Shown: positions 44,347 to 52,187, counted from the first letter of the stretch. The stretch: 64,000 bases of DNA from PALSA-1440 sp050011195 (GCA_050011195.1 JBEKJO010000027.1:9852-73851); one strand, 5' to 3'. Notes: generated from the sequence alone by a model not told the origin. A program made the numbers and translations.

Positions 44347-45303
44347 ATGACGGACGAGATCAGGGAGTACTATCGCCTTTTTGAGCTTGAACCCGGAGCC
44401 GGGGCAGACGCGGTGAAGCAAGCGTACCGCGAGCTGCTCAAGGTCTGGCACCCCGACCGGTTTCCAGACGCCAAATTCCAAAAGAGAGCCACGGAAAAAA
44501 CCAAAGCACTGAACGAGGCTTACCAGAAAATCACCGCTTATCTGTCCGGTACTTACGCAGAATCCCGCGCCAGCGCCAAAGCCAGAGCGGCAACTCAAGA
44601 TGATTTGCAGGCAAGGGAAGCGGAAGATGATGCTGAAGAGGAAGTTGATCTTGAAGACGAAGAGGATTTCGCTTCAATCTTAGAATCTGCCCGAAGCGGT
44701 TCTCCGTCGGATCAAGTCGAGTTGGCCGACATGTATTCTGAGGGCACGAAAGTTCCCAAGAATGAAGCGGAGGCATTTCGGTGGTATTTGGCGGCTGCTT
44801 CACAAGGAGACTGTCAGGGGATGTGGATGGTCGGTGTAAGCTACCTCCGGGGTCTGGGCGTAGAGCGAGACAAGAATGAGGCCACTAAATGGCTCTCCAG
44901 ATTAGCTTACCCGGAGACCACAGAGGATATCAGTGGGCTGTCGCTGATGCTTAACGCCCAAATACTCATGGCAGAGATCTATTACGATCCGGGCGAGCCC
45001 CACGATCCCGCAACGGCTTACGGTTGGGTGCTTCTAGCAATCTGCTATGGCCAGCCGTCGAACGTCGAAGTCACTCAATTCAATTTCGATTCCCCGATGT
45101 TCCATCTTGAACGACAGAGAGCATCCATGCTTGAACAGATGAAAGAGAAACTTGAGTCAGAGTTGACTCCCGAGCAGCGTGCCAAAGGCCAAAAAATGGC
45201 TGCGGAGCTGTTTCGTTCTGAAGACTATTTGAGAGCGAGGTACAAGCAGATGCTGAAGGAGTGGCTGAAGGCGCAGGAAGATGGCCCGCGCAGCAATTTG
45301 TGA
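44347..45303 (+). CDS. J-domain protein with Sel1 repeats
   Basis: 318 aa. The N-terminal J domain (about 5-65) has the invariant HPD in VWHPDRFPDAKF, so it should stimulate an Hsp70 ATPase. Then an acidic linker (EAEDDAEEEVDLEDEEDF), two or three Sel1 repeats (DQVELADMYSEGTKVPKNEAEAF.., WMVGVSYLRGLGVERDKNEAT..) and a helical C-terminus. No Gly/Phe or zinc region, so it is a type III J protein that targets DnaK to partners bound by Sel1 repeats. No dnaK is nearby. Its codon use is less GC-rich than that of most genes here, as are the small genes that follow, consistent with an acquired patch. Confidence 0.85.
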   Translation: MTDEIREYYRLFELEPGAGADAVKQAYRELLKVWHPDRFPDAKFQKRATEKTKALNEAYQKITAYLSGTYAESRASAKARAATQDDLQAREAEDDAEEEVDLEDEEDFASILESARSGSPSDQVELADMYSEGTKVPKNEAEAFRWYLAAASQGDCQGMWMVGVSYLRGLGVERDKNEATKWLSRLAYPETTEDISGLSLMLNAQILMAEIYYDPGEPHDPATAYGWVLLAICYGQPSNVEVTQFNFDSPMFHLERQRASMLEQMKEKLESELTPEQRAKGQKMAAELFRSEDYLRARYKQMLKEWLKAQEDGPRSNL

Positions 45304-45397
45304 GACGGTGCGGTCCCTGGCCGTTTCGGGGCTTGCGCCAGCGGGCCGGGGGGGCGTAGAACCGGGGCGAACGGGTAACATTAACCAGGAATAAATT

Positions 45398-45484
45398 ATG
45401 CTTATCCGGTTTGTTGACAAATTGATTATCCACCACTATTACTTGTGGCCGCGCTGCTTTGAACATTTATGCACCCCAGAATGA
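45398..45484 (+). CDS. Short leader-type ORF (28 aa) overlapping the next start
   Basis: ATG CTT ATC CGG TTT GTT GAC opens a 28-codon frame (MLIRFVDKLIIHHYYLW..). AGGA lies 7 nt upstream of the ATG. Its TGA (45482-45484) overlaps the ATG (45481-45483) of the next small gene in the ATGA form used for translational coupling. The first 24 bases recur at 45723 (plus) and 46090 (minus), see the inverted repeat entries. Confidence 0.45.
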   Translation: MLIRFVDKLIIHHYYLWPRCFEHLCTPE

Positions 45485-45774
45485 ACGAAATCGTAGATGA
45501 TATGCGCAAGCTTCGTGCGCCCTCGGCCATGAATGCCGGACGTTTCCAAACCGAGCAATCCGCGCTTATGGCAGAGTTGCTTGTTCTGCTTGCTGAGGAG
45601 CAAGCCAAGTCGGCGCAGACACTGGAGCGTTATACTCGTTCGCTTGTTCGACTCACATGGGCTTTGGTATGGCTTGCCGTAGGCTTGCTCGTATTCACGA
45701 TAAGCACGGCAATAGTGCATTTATGCTTATCCGGTTTATTGACAAAATCCTCCTTTTGGCGTTTCTGGCATTAG
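45481..45774 (+). CDS. Small membrane-anchored protein (97 aa)
   Basis: MNEIVDDMRKLRAP... has an amphipathic N-terminal helix (QSALMAELLVLLAEEQAKSAQTLERYTRSLVRL) and one membrane helix (WALVWLAVGLLVFTISTAIV). It has the form of small helix-TM proteins common in accessory regions. Its last 17 codons are read from the second copy of the MLIR leader sequence in another frame, so the natural C-terminus may have been altered by insertion. An in-frame ATG at 45469 is an alternative start. The stop codon overlaps the stop of the minus-strand gene 45771-46040. Confidence 0.6.
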   Translation: MNEIVDDMRKLRAPSAMNAGRFQTEQSALMAELLVLLAEEQAKSAQTLERYTRSLVRLTWALVWLAVGLLVFTISTAIVHLCLSGLLTKSSFWRFWH

Positions 45775-45776
45775 CC
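45723..45776 (+). repeat. Inverted repeat arm (MLIR leader copy 2)
   Basis: ATGCTTATCCGGTTTATTGACAAA begins an open frame MLIRFIDKILLLAFLALAAW. It pairs with the arm at 46037-46090 in inverted orientation: 22 of the first 24 bases match, about two thirds over 54. The two arms flank the minus-strand gene 45771-46040. Confidence 0.75.
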
Positions 45777-46040
45777 GCCTGGCTGATCTTTGATGCCGCC
45801 CCACATCGAAATGCGCTTCAAATCCGCTGGCGAATCCGCCGATGGATCGGCCTTCGACGCTTGGAGTTGCAAATGCGCCTCTTGGAGTTTCGCATAGGCT
45901 TGGGCAAGCTGCTCATGTTCTGCCACCAGCGCAGCTACCTCTCTTCCAATAAACGCAATCTGGCTGCGTATTTCGGGCTTGCCCGAGCCACCGTCAACCA
46001 TCCGATCCAGGTCATCAATATGTTCAAGGATGCTTCGCAT
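45771..46040 (-). CDS. Small coiled-coil protein (89 aa)
   Basis: MRSILEHIDDLDRMV... with heptad-like helix EVAALVAEHEQLAQAYAKLQEAHLQLQ. The length, acidic N-terminal helix and long coil resemble small accessory proteins seen in mobile regions; I cannot name a family. It starts 50 bp inside a minus-strand copy of the MLIR leader (46090), and the opposite-strand frame here is poorer, so the minus strand is the likely coding one. It is flanked by inverted repeats. Confidence 0.55.
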   Translation of the reverse strand: MRSILEHIDDLDRMVDGGSGKPEIRSQIAFIGREVAALVAEHEQLAQAYAKLQEAHLQLQASKADPSADSPADLKRISMWGGIKDQPGG

Positions 46041-46090
46041 GACGCCAGAAACAGGAAAACCGCAAATTTGTCAAGCAACCGGATAAGCAT
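46037..46090 (-). repeat. Inverted repeat arm (MLIR leader copy 3)
   Basis: On the minus strand ATGCTTATCCGGTTGCTTGACAAA opens MLIRLLDKFAVFLFLASC. It matches the plus-strand arms at 45398 and 45723. The start of the 89-aa gene (46040) lies at its inner end. Confidence 0.75.
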
Positions 46091-46211
46091 AGATCCAACC
46101 TTGTCCCAAACCAACGCGCCCATTGTGTCCGCCGAACTGCGCGACCAGTTGAACGGGTTGAAGGACCTGATTGATGCTCTGGTCACGTCCGGCGTGAGGG
46201 CGGTTTTGTGG

Positions 46212-46366
46212 ATGAACTGCCACGCGAAGCGTTTGGAGTGCGGAACGCCAGTTCCGCTTTCGGCTTTGACGCCGGCAAATCGCAAAGCACGGATGTGTCG
46301 CGTGCGTGAGTTGAAAGCGGCGCTGCCGCGCCGCACTCCAAAACGCTGCGCGCAGTTCGGTTGCGG
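46212..46366. repeat. Dispersed inverted repeat, family D copy 4
   Basis: CGCGAAGCGTTTGGAGTGCG at the left and CCGCACTCCAAAACGCTGCG at the right, with a 110-bp centre holding a second, looser inverted pair (CCGCTTTCGG / GAAAGCGGCG). Confidence 0.7.
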
Positions 46367-46372
46367 TAGGCC

Positions 46373-47818
46373 TTAAGCCGCAACGGGCGGGGGCGGGAAA
46401 TGGGGTTTGCGCGGGTCGGTGGCGGTGATGACGACGCTGACGGATTTCTGGTTGAAGCCTTTGAAGCCGCCGTGGCGCTGGAGGTTTTCGAGGTGGCTGC
46501 CCAGCGCGCCTTGTTTCATGAACAGGCCGAATTCCTCGCGCGTAATCAGGTTGGCGGACAGGAGGCGCTCGGCGCGCTCGCGGCGGACGGGCCAGCGCTC
46601 GCCTTCGGTGAAGGCCTGGCGCAGGAAAGGGAAATCGGAAAACGGCTTCATGGTGTTGACGCCGGAGGCCTGCAACTGGCCGCGCAGAAGGTCGAACTCG
46701 AACCGCGCTTCGAGATGGTGCAGGCCGGCTTCGAGGAGGCTCTCGCCATGCAAACCGACCCACAGGCCGACCGTGCCCAGGCGCGAGGCGGGCGGGAGTT
46801 TGTGCGTCGAGAAATCTATCAGGGTTTCCTCCGGCAGCAAATCCACGTCGGCAAACACTACGATGCCGGCGACGGGTTGCTCGGAGATTTGCGCGCCCCA
46901 GCCGGCCTCGGCGCCGGCGTAGTAGCGTTCGCGTTTGACGAAGCCTAGCTTCAACAGGAATACGACCAGGTCCACGAAGTGCTCGCGGGAGCAGCGGAAG
47001 GTGTGATGGTCGTGGTTGCCCCAGCCAAGGCCAAGCAGGTCCTGACGGTGCTTCTGAATCCGCGCGGCGCGGTTGCGGCTCTCCCAGTAGGCGCGCTCGG
47101 CTTCAAAGAACAACTGGCAGGCCAGGTCGCATCCCACCAGGCGGACGACGCGGTCAAGGGTTTGGCGGGCGGCGCGGATGCCGTCGGCGTCGGTGGGAAA
47201 CAGACGCCGGCGGGTCCGCCAGAGTTCGCGGGCTTTGATAATGTTCGTCAGTTCGAGGCGCTTGAGCGGGGCGGGCACGAACCCGAGATAGGCGCGGCGC
47301 TCGACGGCTTCGAGCTGCGTCCCGTTTTCTTCGGCGACCAGGATGCGGCGATAGCGTGAGAAGGGTTCGCCTTCGGGTTCGCCCGGGAGGTTGTGGCAGG
47401 CGATGAAATCCGCGATGGACTCCGGCCGCAAGGCCAGCAGAGATGGGCTTTCGTTGTGGCCCCGGCGCAGGAGGACGCGGGGGAGGGTGGTGCGGGGATG
47501 TTCAAAGACGGTCTCGCCATTGGGAGTTTCGGCCTGCGGGTCGGGCACGAAGCCCACTGCGCGCAGAGCTTTCTCCTCACTCGGGGCCAGCACGAGATGG
47601 TCGGTCCATTCGAAGAGGTCGGTGCCGGTCTCGTCGCGCATTCGGGCTGCCAACTGGCGGGCGAAGGTGTTCCGTTGCAGGAACAGGGCGATGCGGTCGC
47701 GCAGGAACTGTTCGGCCTCATTGGCCAGCGGCCAGTCGAAGGGCAGGGGAGCACGGGCAGGGCGGGTGGCGGCTTTCATGGGCCTTTTGGCAGGACGGCT
47801 TTTCGTTGCGCTGATCAT
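46373..47818 (-). CDS. Conserved protein of unknown function (481 aa)
   Basis: No signal peptide or membrane segment. The N-terminal basic stretch (KSRPAKRPMKAATRPAR) may be an extension; ATG 47779 is an alternative start. The central part has NHDHHTFRCSREHFVDLVVF and YYAGAEAGWGAQISEQPV, a His-rich strand-helix pattern reminiscent of the VOC-type DUF1338 enzymes, but this is weak. The C-terminal part has LGSHLENLQRHGGFKGFNQ. A His/Asp cluster NHDHH suggests a metal site. Unknown role; it lies downstream of two ABC permeases but in a different transcription unit. Confidence 0.7.
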   Translation of the reverse strand: MISATKSRPAKRPMKAATRPARAPLPFDWPLANEAEQFLRDRIALFLQRNTFARQLAARMRDETGTDLFEWTDHLVLAPSEEKALRAVGFVPDPQAETPNGETVFEHPRTTLPRVLLRRGHNESPSLLALRPESIADFIACHNLPGEPEGEPFSRYRRILVAEENGTQLEAVERRAYLGFVPAPLKRLELTNIIKARELWRTRRRLFPTDADGIRAARQTLDRVVRLVGCDLACQLFFEAERAYWESRNRAARIQKHRQDLLGLGWGNHDHHTFRCSREHFVDLVVFLLKLGFVKRERYYAGAEAGWGAQISEQPVAGIVVFADVDLLPEETLIDFSTHKLPPASRLGTVGLWVGLHGESLLEAGLHHLEARFEFDLLRGQLQASGVNTMKPFSDFPFLRQAFTEGERWPVRRERAERLLSANLITREEFGLFMKQGALGSHLENLQRHGGFKGFNQKSVSVVITATDPRKPHFPPPPVAA

Positions 47819-47863
47819 AACTGGTTAGCAGGTAAAGTAGTCGAAACGCGCGGTTCTGCAACC

Positions 47864-47935
47864 GGGAGGGCGAGCGTCCTCGCGAGCCCTGATTTCTTGG
47901 GATGTTTGGGCTCGCGAGGACGCTCGCCCTCCCGG
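47864..47935. repeat. GGGAGGGCGAGCGTCC palindrome, family C copy 1
   Basis: GGGAGGGCGAGCGTCCTCGC and its inverse GCGAGGACGCTCGCCCTCCC flank a 30-bp centre with TTGGGATGTTTGGGCTC. Copies at 62300-62369 and 63058-63127 keep both arms and the GATGTTTGGGCTC centre. Confidence 0.9.
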
Positions 47936-47939
47936 GCAT

Positions 47940-48893
47940 TCAGGAACTAGCGCTGGTGTAGCGGCGCAGAGAGGCGCGCCAGCCCCATTCGGAGACGCAA
48001 AAGCATACGACGCTCATGGCCAGCAGCAGGAGCACTGGCCCCGGGGAGTCCAGTTTGTCGGCCAGCAGGCGCACGGGGACGTTGGAAACCAGCAGCATGG
48101 GGAGAGCAAAGGTGAACACGGCCTTGAACAGCCCGCCAAAGGCCTCGTCGGGCATGCGGGCGATGTTGAACAGGTTGTAATAACCCCAGACAATCCCCTG
48201 CGCGCGCACGGTCCAGAAGCTGATGCCGGCCAGGAGGAACATCAGGGAGTAGTGAATCGCGATGCCCGCCACACAGAGCGCCAGAAAACCCAGCACCTGC
48301 ACAAGCGTGGGGACCAGGTGCAGTTGGCGGGCGGCATAGACCATCACCGCCAGCGCGGAGGAGGCGTTGACGAAGGCCCCGAGGTCCACCTGCCGGAGCG
48401 AGACGACGAAGCGTGTGTTGACCGGGAGCAAGAGCAGGAAGTCCAGTTTGCCGCTGCGCACCAGCTCGGACAGGTTGGTGCAGTTGACGAGAAAGAAGGC
48501 CTGGAAGACCTGCTGAATGAAGTGGCTGGCGCCAATCAGCATGACCACCTGCCACTTGGTCCACGTGCCGATATGGTCGGTGTGCAGGTAGAGCACGCTG
48601 ATGAAGCTCAGTTGCAGGCCGAACCAGAGCAACTCGACGAGAATCCAGAGCAGGAAGTTGCTCTTGAAGCTCATCTCGCGCGCGACGGAGTTCTTCCATA
48701 AGGCGGCGTAGATGGAGAGGTAGCGTGAGGCGTGATGCGTGATGCGTGAAACGTGAAACGTGAAACGTGAAACGTGATGCGTGAAACGTGAAACGTGATG
48801 CGTGAAACGTGAAGGGAGGGGCGTGGTGCGTGGTGCGTGGTGCGTGCCGCTGTTCTCCACTTCGGATTTCGGATTTCGGGTTTCTGGCTTCAT
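47940..48893 (-). CDS. ABC-2 type transporter permease (N-terminus read from a minisatellite)
   Basis: The recognisable permease starts near residue 60 (RYLSIYAALWKNSVAREMSFKSNFLLW) and has six membrane helices, of the DUF990-like ABC-2 family. The only well-placed start is ATG 48891-48893, with GGGAGGG 8 nt upstream and 4 bp after the previous gene. From there the first about 57 codons are translated from 7-bp repeats (MKPETRNPKSEVEN.., SRFTHHVSRFTHHVSRF..). Either the tail is really made, or translation starts inside at Met 76 (MSFKS). It pairs with the permease upstream; no ATPase gene is in the window. Confidence 0.8.
   Translation of the reverse strand: MKPETRNPKSEVENSGTHHAPRTTPLPSRFTHHVSRFTHHVSRFTFHVSRITHHASRYLSIYAALWKNSVAREMSFKSNFLLWILVELLWFGLQLSFISVLYLHTDHIGTWTKWQVVMLIGASHFIQQVFQAFFLVNCTNLSELVRSGKLDFLLLLPVNTRFVVSLRQVDLGAFVNASSALAVMVYAARQLHLVPTLVQVLGFLALCVAGIAIHYSLMFLLAGISFWTVRAQGIVWGYYNLFNIARMPDEAFGGLFKAVFTFALPMLLVSNVPVRLLADKLDSPGPVLLLLAMSVVCFCVSEWGWRASLRRYTSASS
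48724..48848. repeat. Heptamer minisatellite in the 5' end of a permease gene
   Basis: About fifteen 7-bp units, GTGAAAC and GTGATGC, then GTGGTGC. Three units equal 21 bp, so expansions of three units keep the reading frame. Just beyond, CGGATTTCGGATTTCGGG is a second short tandem repeat. Confidence 0.9.
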
Positions 48894-48897
48894 GCTG

Positions 48898-49704
48898 TCA
48901 CCCTCCCACTGCCGAATACTTCTTTATGCCCCGGCGCCAGGCAAGGCGCGCCACGCCGTAAGCGGCAACGACCCATAGGGCTTGGATCAGCAAACCGCTC
49001 ACCAGGTCCGCGCCCGTTGTCTTGCCCATATAGATGCTCACAGGAAAGTAGAGTTGATAAGGGAACGGCGTGAAGTAGAGCGCCTGTTCGACGCCGCGGG
49101 GCAGGATGTCCAGCGGGAAGAGGTGGCCGCTGGCGAGGTATTCGAAGGCAAACAGGATGAAGATGAACGTCGAGACCTCCAGCACCCAAAACGCCAGCAT
49201 CGCCATCGCGTAGGACATGAAGAACTGGAGCAACGCCGTCAGGACCGTCGAGAGCAGGAAGCAGCCCAAGGCGGTCCAACTCGGCGGCAGCACAAAGTAC
49301 TGGTGCAGGTAAAGGATGAAGAGCGCCAGCGGTGTGACCGCCACGGCGAGGTACGTCACCCGGCCGGACAGGAACAGGCAGAGCCGGTACCAGAGGTAAT
49401 CAATCGGCTTGAGCAGGAACTGGCTGATGTTGCCATCCTTGATGTCGGCGGCAATCTGCCAATCGTCCTCGTTTACCGCCGTCAGGGCGTCCACCACGGT
49501 GATGAGCAGGTAATAGGAGATCATCTGCGCGAGGGAATAGGTGCCGACGGTGGTTCCGGCGCCCTTGTCCGAGTAGATTTTCTGCCACACGTACAGCATG
49601 GCGATGAGCGGGATGAGGCCGAACACCGCTCGCGCCAGGAAGTTGAACCGGTAGGTCAGGTTGTTCTGAATCCCGATATTGATGACATGCCAGTATTTCT
49701 TCAT
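48898..49704 (-). CDS. ABC-2 type transporter permease
   Basis: 268 aa from ATG 49702-49704 (MKKYWHVINIGIQNNLTYRFN); the upstream frame is through palindromes and is unlikely to be translated. Six membrane segments, and the ADIKDGNISQFLLKPIDYLWY motif typical of DUF990/ABC-2 permeases, which pair with a second permease and a separate ATPase in exporters. It precedes the second permease by 4 bp. The upstream leader carries two perfect hairpins (49716-49739, 49759-49778). Confidence 0.87.
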   Translation of the reverse strand: MKKYWHVINIGIQNNLTYRFNFLARAVFGLIPLIAMLYVWQKIYSDKGAGTTVGTYSLAQMISYYLLITVVDALTAVNEDDWQIAADIKDGNISQFLLKPIDYLWYRLCLFLSGRVTYLAVAVTPLALFILYLHQYFVLPPSWTALGCFLLSTVLTALLQFFMSYAMAMLAFWVLEVSTFIFILFAFEYLASGHLFPLDILPRGVEQALYFTPFPYQLYFPVSIYMGKTTGADLVSGLLIQALWVVAAYGVARLAWRRGIKKYSAVGG

Positions 49705-49715
49705 CTTGCCGGTTG

Positions 49716-49778
49716 GGGAAACCGTTGAAACGGTTTCCCACGCTCCGAGTGCGCCAGGCACCCCGCTGAAGCGGGGTG
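49716..49778. repeat. Two perfect hairpins in the permease leader
   Basis: GGGAAACCGTTGAAACGGTT then TCCC is a 24-bp near-perfect palindrome, 11 bp upstream of the ABC permease start. CACCCCGCTGAAGCGGGGTG lies 20 bp further up. Both could fold in the permease mRNA leader. They may be REP-like units. Confidence 0.8.
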
Positions 49779-49859
49779 TTAAATGAGGGCCGATCGCCAA
49801 CAGCGAAGAAATCTGTCCTGCGCCCTTGAAAAGCACAAGCGTAATCCCTCCGTGACGGC

Positions 49860-49990
49860 GGGGAGGGGCGCATCCGCGCACTGCCCCCGAGAGTGGTCCG
49901 ATCTGGTGGAATCTCGCGCCTGCTTCGACTCAAACGCCCCTCCTCTCCCCAGCCCTCTCCTCCATTTCATGGAGGAGAGGGAGTTGTGTC
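49860..49990. repeat. Lone family A end and family G hairpin
   Basis: GGCGCATCCGCGCACTGCCCCCG (49867-49889, shown in part as GCGCATCCGCGCACTGCC) matches only the left outer end of family A. Then CCTCTCCTCCATTTCATGG and AGGAGAGGGAG form a family G type hairpin (49941-49990). The 49.7-50.1 kb stretch holds nothing else recognisable. Confidence 0.65.
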
Positions 49991-50129
49991 ACGGGTATCT
50001 CGGGGGGGCAGTCGCGCCCGGCATTTGCGCCCGCCTTCACTGACCGGCTACGCACAAGGGCGGAATAAGGCTGGCGTTTTCCAGGCGGCGGGGTGAAGAT
50101 GGGGCCTGCCGTTCACAACCAACAAAGCG

Positions 50130-50606
50130 ATGATTGATCAAAAGCACTGTCCGTTTTGCAGGACGCCGGCGACCACCGGGTGCGAGCACCTGGCGGTGGC
50201 GGCGGAAGGGCGGGATTTTGTCCGGCGTTGCATTGAGCTGTGCCAGGGAGAGAAGCAGTGGCGGGCCCTGGGCGAGGGGCGGCGGCGGCAGCGCCTCGTT
50301 ACCGGCGAATGGTCGCCGGAACGGGAAGATTACACGTGGCTGGAGACGGCGTTCTGCGATGAGTTTCTCAAGCGGCTCGCCTGGTTCGGAGGAATGGAAT
50401 ACGAATGGCGGTCCGGACCCAAGTCCACGCAGACGGGTTTCTGGGTGTTGCTGTGGTCGAAAGACCCGCGGCAGCTCTGGTGGGAATTGCGCGACGAGTT
50501 CGAGCGGCAGGCGCAGGAACGGCGGTCGCCGCGGGGCGGCAGCCCGAAGGCCAAAGGCAGAAGCCCGAAGTTCGAGAGCCGGGGCGAAAGATCATTGCCG
50601 CTTTGA
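50130..50606 (+). CDS. Hypothetical protein with N-terminal CxxC (158 aa)
   Basis: MIDQKHCPFCRTPATTGCEHLAVAAEG opens with CPFC and a second Cys/His pair (CEHL), a possible zinc site. The body is alpha/beta with many Trp (TWLETAFCDEFLKRLAWFGG, FWVLLWSKDPRQLWWELRDEF). The C-terminal tail (SPRGGSPKAKGRSPK) is low-complexity. I do not recognise the family. It lies 43 bp upstream of the HAD-Nudix gene. Confidence 0.65.
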   Translation: MIDQKHCPFCRTPATTGCEHLAVAAEGRDFVRRCIELCQGEKQWRALGEGRRRQRLVTGEWSPEREDYTWLETAFCDEFLKRLAWFGGMEYEWRSGPKSTQTGFWVLLWSKDPRQLWWELRDEFERQAQERRSPRGGSPKAKGRSPKFESRGERSLPL

Positions 50607-50649
50607 AGCGTGGTGTTGCCGGAATGAGAAAGGCCGCTACACTCGGCCC

Positions 50650-51720
50650 ATGATTCGGAACATCATCTTCGACTGGTCGGGGACGCTTGTGGACGACCTG
50701 CCCGCCGTGTGGCAGGCGACCAACTACGTTCTGACGCAGTCCGAGCGGTCAGAGATGAGCCTGGAGCAGTTCCGCGCCGAGTTCTGCCTGCCCTTCACGA
50801 TATTCTACGACCGGCATGTGCCGCACATTCCCCTGCCGCAACTGGAGAGCTGGTTTCACAGCCGCTTCCGGCAGGTGCAGGATTCGGTCTGCGCGCTGCC
50901 TCATGCGCGCGAGTTCCTCGAGTTTTGCCGGGCGCGCAAGCTCCGGACCTTCCTGCTGAGCACCGTCCATCGCGACCATTTCGCCGTGCAATCGGCGATC
51001 ACGGGGTTTGGCCCGTATCTGGACAAGCCGTATGTGAACGTCTGGGACAAGCGCAAGAAGATCCATGAAATGCTGGCAGAGAACGCTTTGGTCCCGGACG
51101 AAACGCTGTTCATCGGGGACATGCAGCACGACATTGAGACGGCCCGGCACGGGGGCATTCACTCGTGCGCGGTGCTGACGGGCTACAACACGCTGGAGCA
51201 ACTGCGCGCGGCGGAGCCGGATTTGATCGTGGAACACCTGGGCGAGCTGCGCGCAGTGCTGCAGCAGAATGACCTGCACCTCAAACCGCAGGGCCAGCGA
51301 CTCGAGGAGAGCCATCGGCCCATCGTGACGGTCGGCGGCTTGATCTTTGACGGCGCCGGCCAGGCGCTGATGATTCGCACGCATAAATGGTCGAATCTCT
51401 GGGGCATCCCGGGGGGCAAGGTCAAGTGGGGCGAGCCATGCCTGGAGGCCTTGCGCCGCGAGATTCGGGAGGAGACCGGCCTGGCCGTCACGGACGTGGA
51501 GTTTGTCCTGGTACAGGATTGCATCCACTCGAAAGAATTCTATCGCGATGCGCACTTTGTTCTGCTGAACTACACCTGCCGGTGCGCGGGCGAGCCGGCG
51601 GTTAAGCTGAATGACGAGGCCCGCGAGTTTCGCTGGGTGACGGCGGCGCAGGCCCTCGAGCTGCCGCTCAACCAGCCGACGCGCAAGCTGCTGCAGGCCG
51701 TGGCGGCGCTGAAGCGCTAA
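50650..51720 (+). CDS. HAD phosphatase-Nudix hydrolase fusion protein
   Basis: 356 aa from ATG 50650. Residues 1-215 are a HAD-superfamily phosphatase: motif I FDWSGTLVDDL (nucleophile D8, but Ser10 in place of the usual second Asp), motif II LLSTVHRD, motif IV FIGDMQHDIETA. Residues about 225-356 are a Nudix hydrolase with the box GGKVKWGEPCLEALRREI then REETGL, which fits GX5EX7REUXEEXGU. The order suggests sequential action on a nucleotide or nucleotide-sugar: pyrophosphate cleavage by Nudix, then phosphate removal by HAD. The substrate is unknown. folB begins 11 bp downstream, so a link to the folate path (removal of pyrophosphate from dihydroneopterin triphosphate) is possible but speculative. 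Confidence 0.85.
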   Translation: MIRNIIFDWSGTLVDDLPAVWQATNYVLTQSERSEMSLEQFRAEFCLPFTIFYDRHVPHIPLPQLESWFHSRFRQVQDSVCALPHAREFLEFCRARKLRTFLLSTVHRDHFAVQSAITGFGPYLDKPYVNVWDKRKKIHEMLAENALVPDETLFIGDMQHDIETARHGGIHSCAVLTGYNTLEQLRAAEPDLIVEHLGELRAVLQQNDLHLKPQGQRLEESHRPIVTVGGLIFDGAGQALMIRTHKWSNLWGIPGGKVKWGEPCLEALRREIREETGLAVTDVEFVLVQDCIHSKEFYRDAHFVLLNYTCRCAGEPAVKLNDEAREFRWVTAAQALELPLNQPTRKLLQAVAALKR

Positions 51721-51731
51721 ACGAAAGAAGC

Positions 51732-52088
51732 ATGTCAAAGATTACAATTGTCGATCTGGAAGTCTTTTATTGTGTCGGTGTGACGGATGAAGAGCGCGCG
51801 AAGCCGCAGCGCCTGCTGCTGACGGTGGATATGAACTTTGATTTCTCCTCCGCCGCGGTGAGCGACCGAATCGAACGGACGATCAACTACCAGACCGTGG
51901 CGGATGACTTGCTGAAGTTCGGCGAGGGCCGGAGTTGGAAGCTGGTCGAGAAACTGGTTGCCAATGTTGCGGACAGAATTCTGGCGGAGTACAAACCGCA
52001 GGCGGTCATGGTGGAGGCCAAGAAGTTTTCCATTCCGCAGGCCCGCTTTGTCTCGGTCAGCACGGGCAGTTCCCGCCCGCCGCGCTAG
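51732..52088 (+). CDS. folB: Dihydroneopterin aldolase
   Basis: 118 aa. ITIVDLEVFYCVGVTDEERAKPQRLLLTVD is the FolB opening, with the conserved Glu in TDEERAKPQ; RTINYQTVADDL and WKLVEKLVANVADRIL follow. The Lys near the end (VEAKKFSIPQARFVSVS) is the expected catalytic Lys. FolB makes 6-hydroxymethyl-dihydropterin; FolX (epimerase) is a close relative and cannot be fully excluded. It starts 11 bp after the HAD-Nudix gene. Confidence 0.88.
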   Translation: MSKITIVDLEVFYCVGVTDEERAKPQRLLLTVDMNFDFSSAAVSDRIERTINYQTVADDLLKFGEGRSWKLVEKLVANVADRILAEYKPQAVMVEAKKFSIPQARFVSVSTGSSRPPR

Positions 52089-52187
52089 GCCGTATCCGAG
52101 TGGTCCGGGAGAGAGAAGATTGACGCAAAGGCGCGGAGGGGCAGAGGCGGAGAGCCGATGAATCCGTCGGCTCAAACCACCCGCAGG

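Noticed and set aside
48724..48848. CRISPR-like array at 48.7 kb or 22.9 kb
   Set aside because: Repeat units are 7-8 bp without spacers and there are no cas genes.
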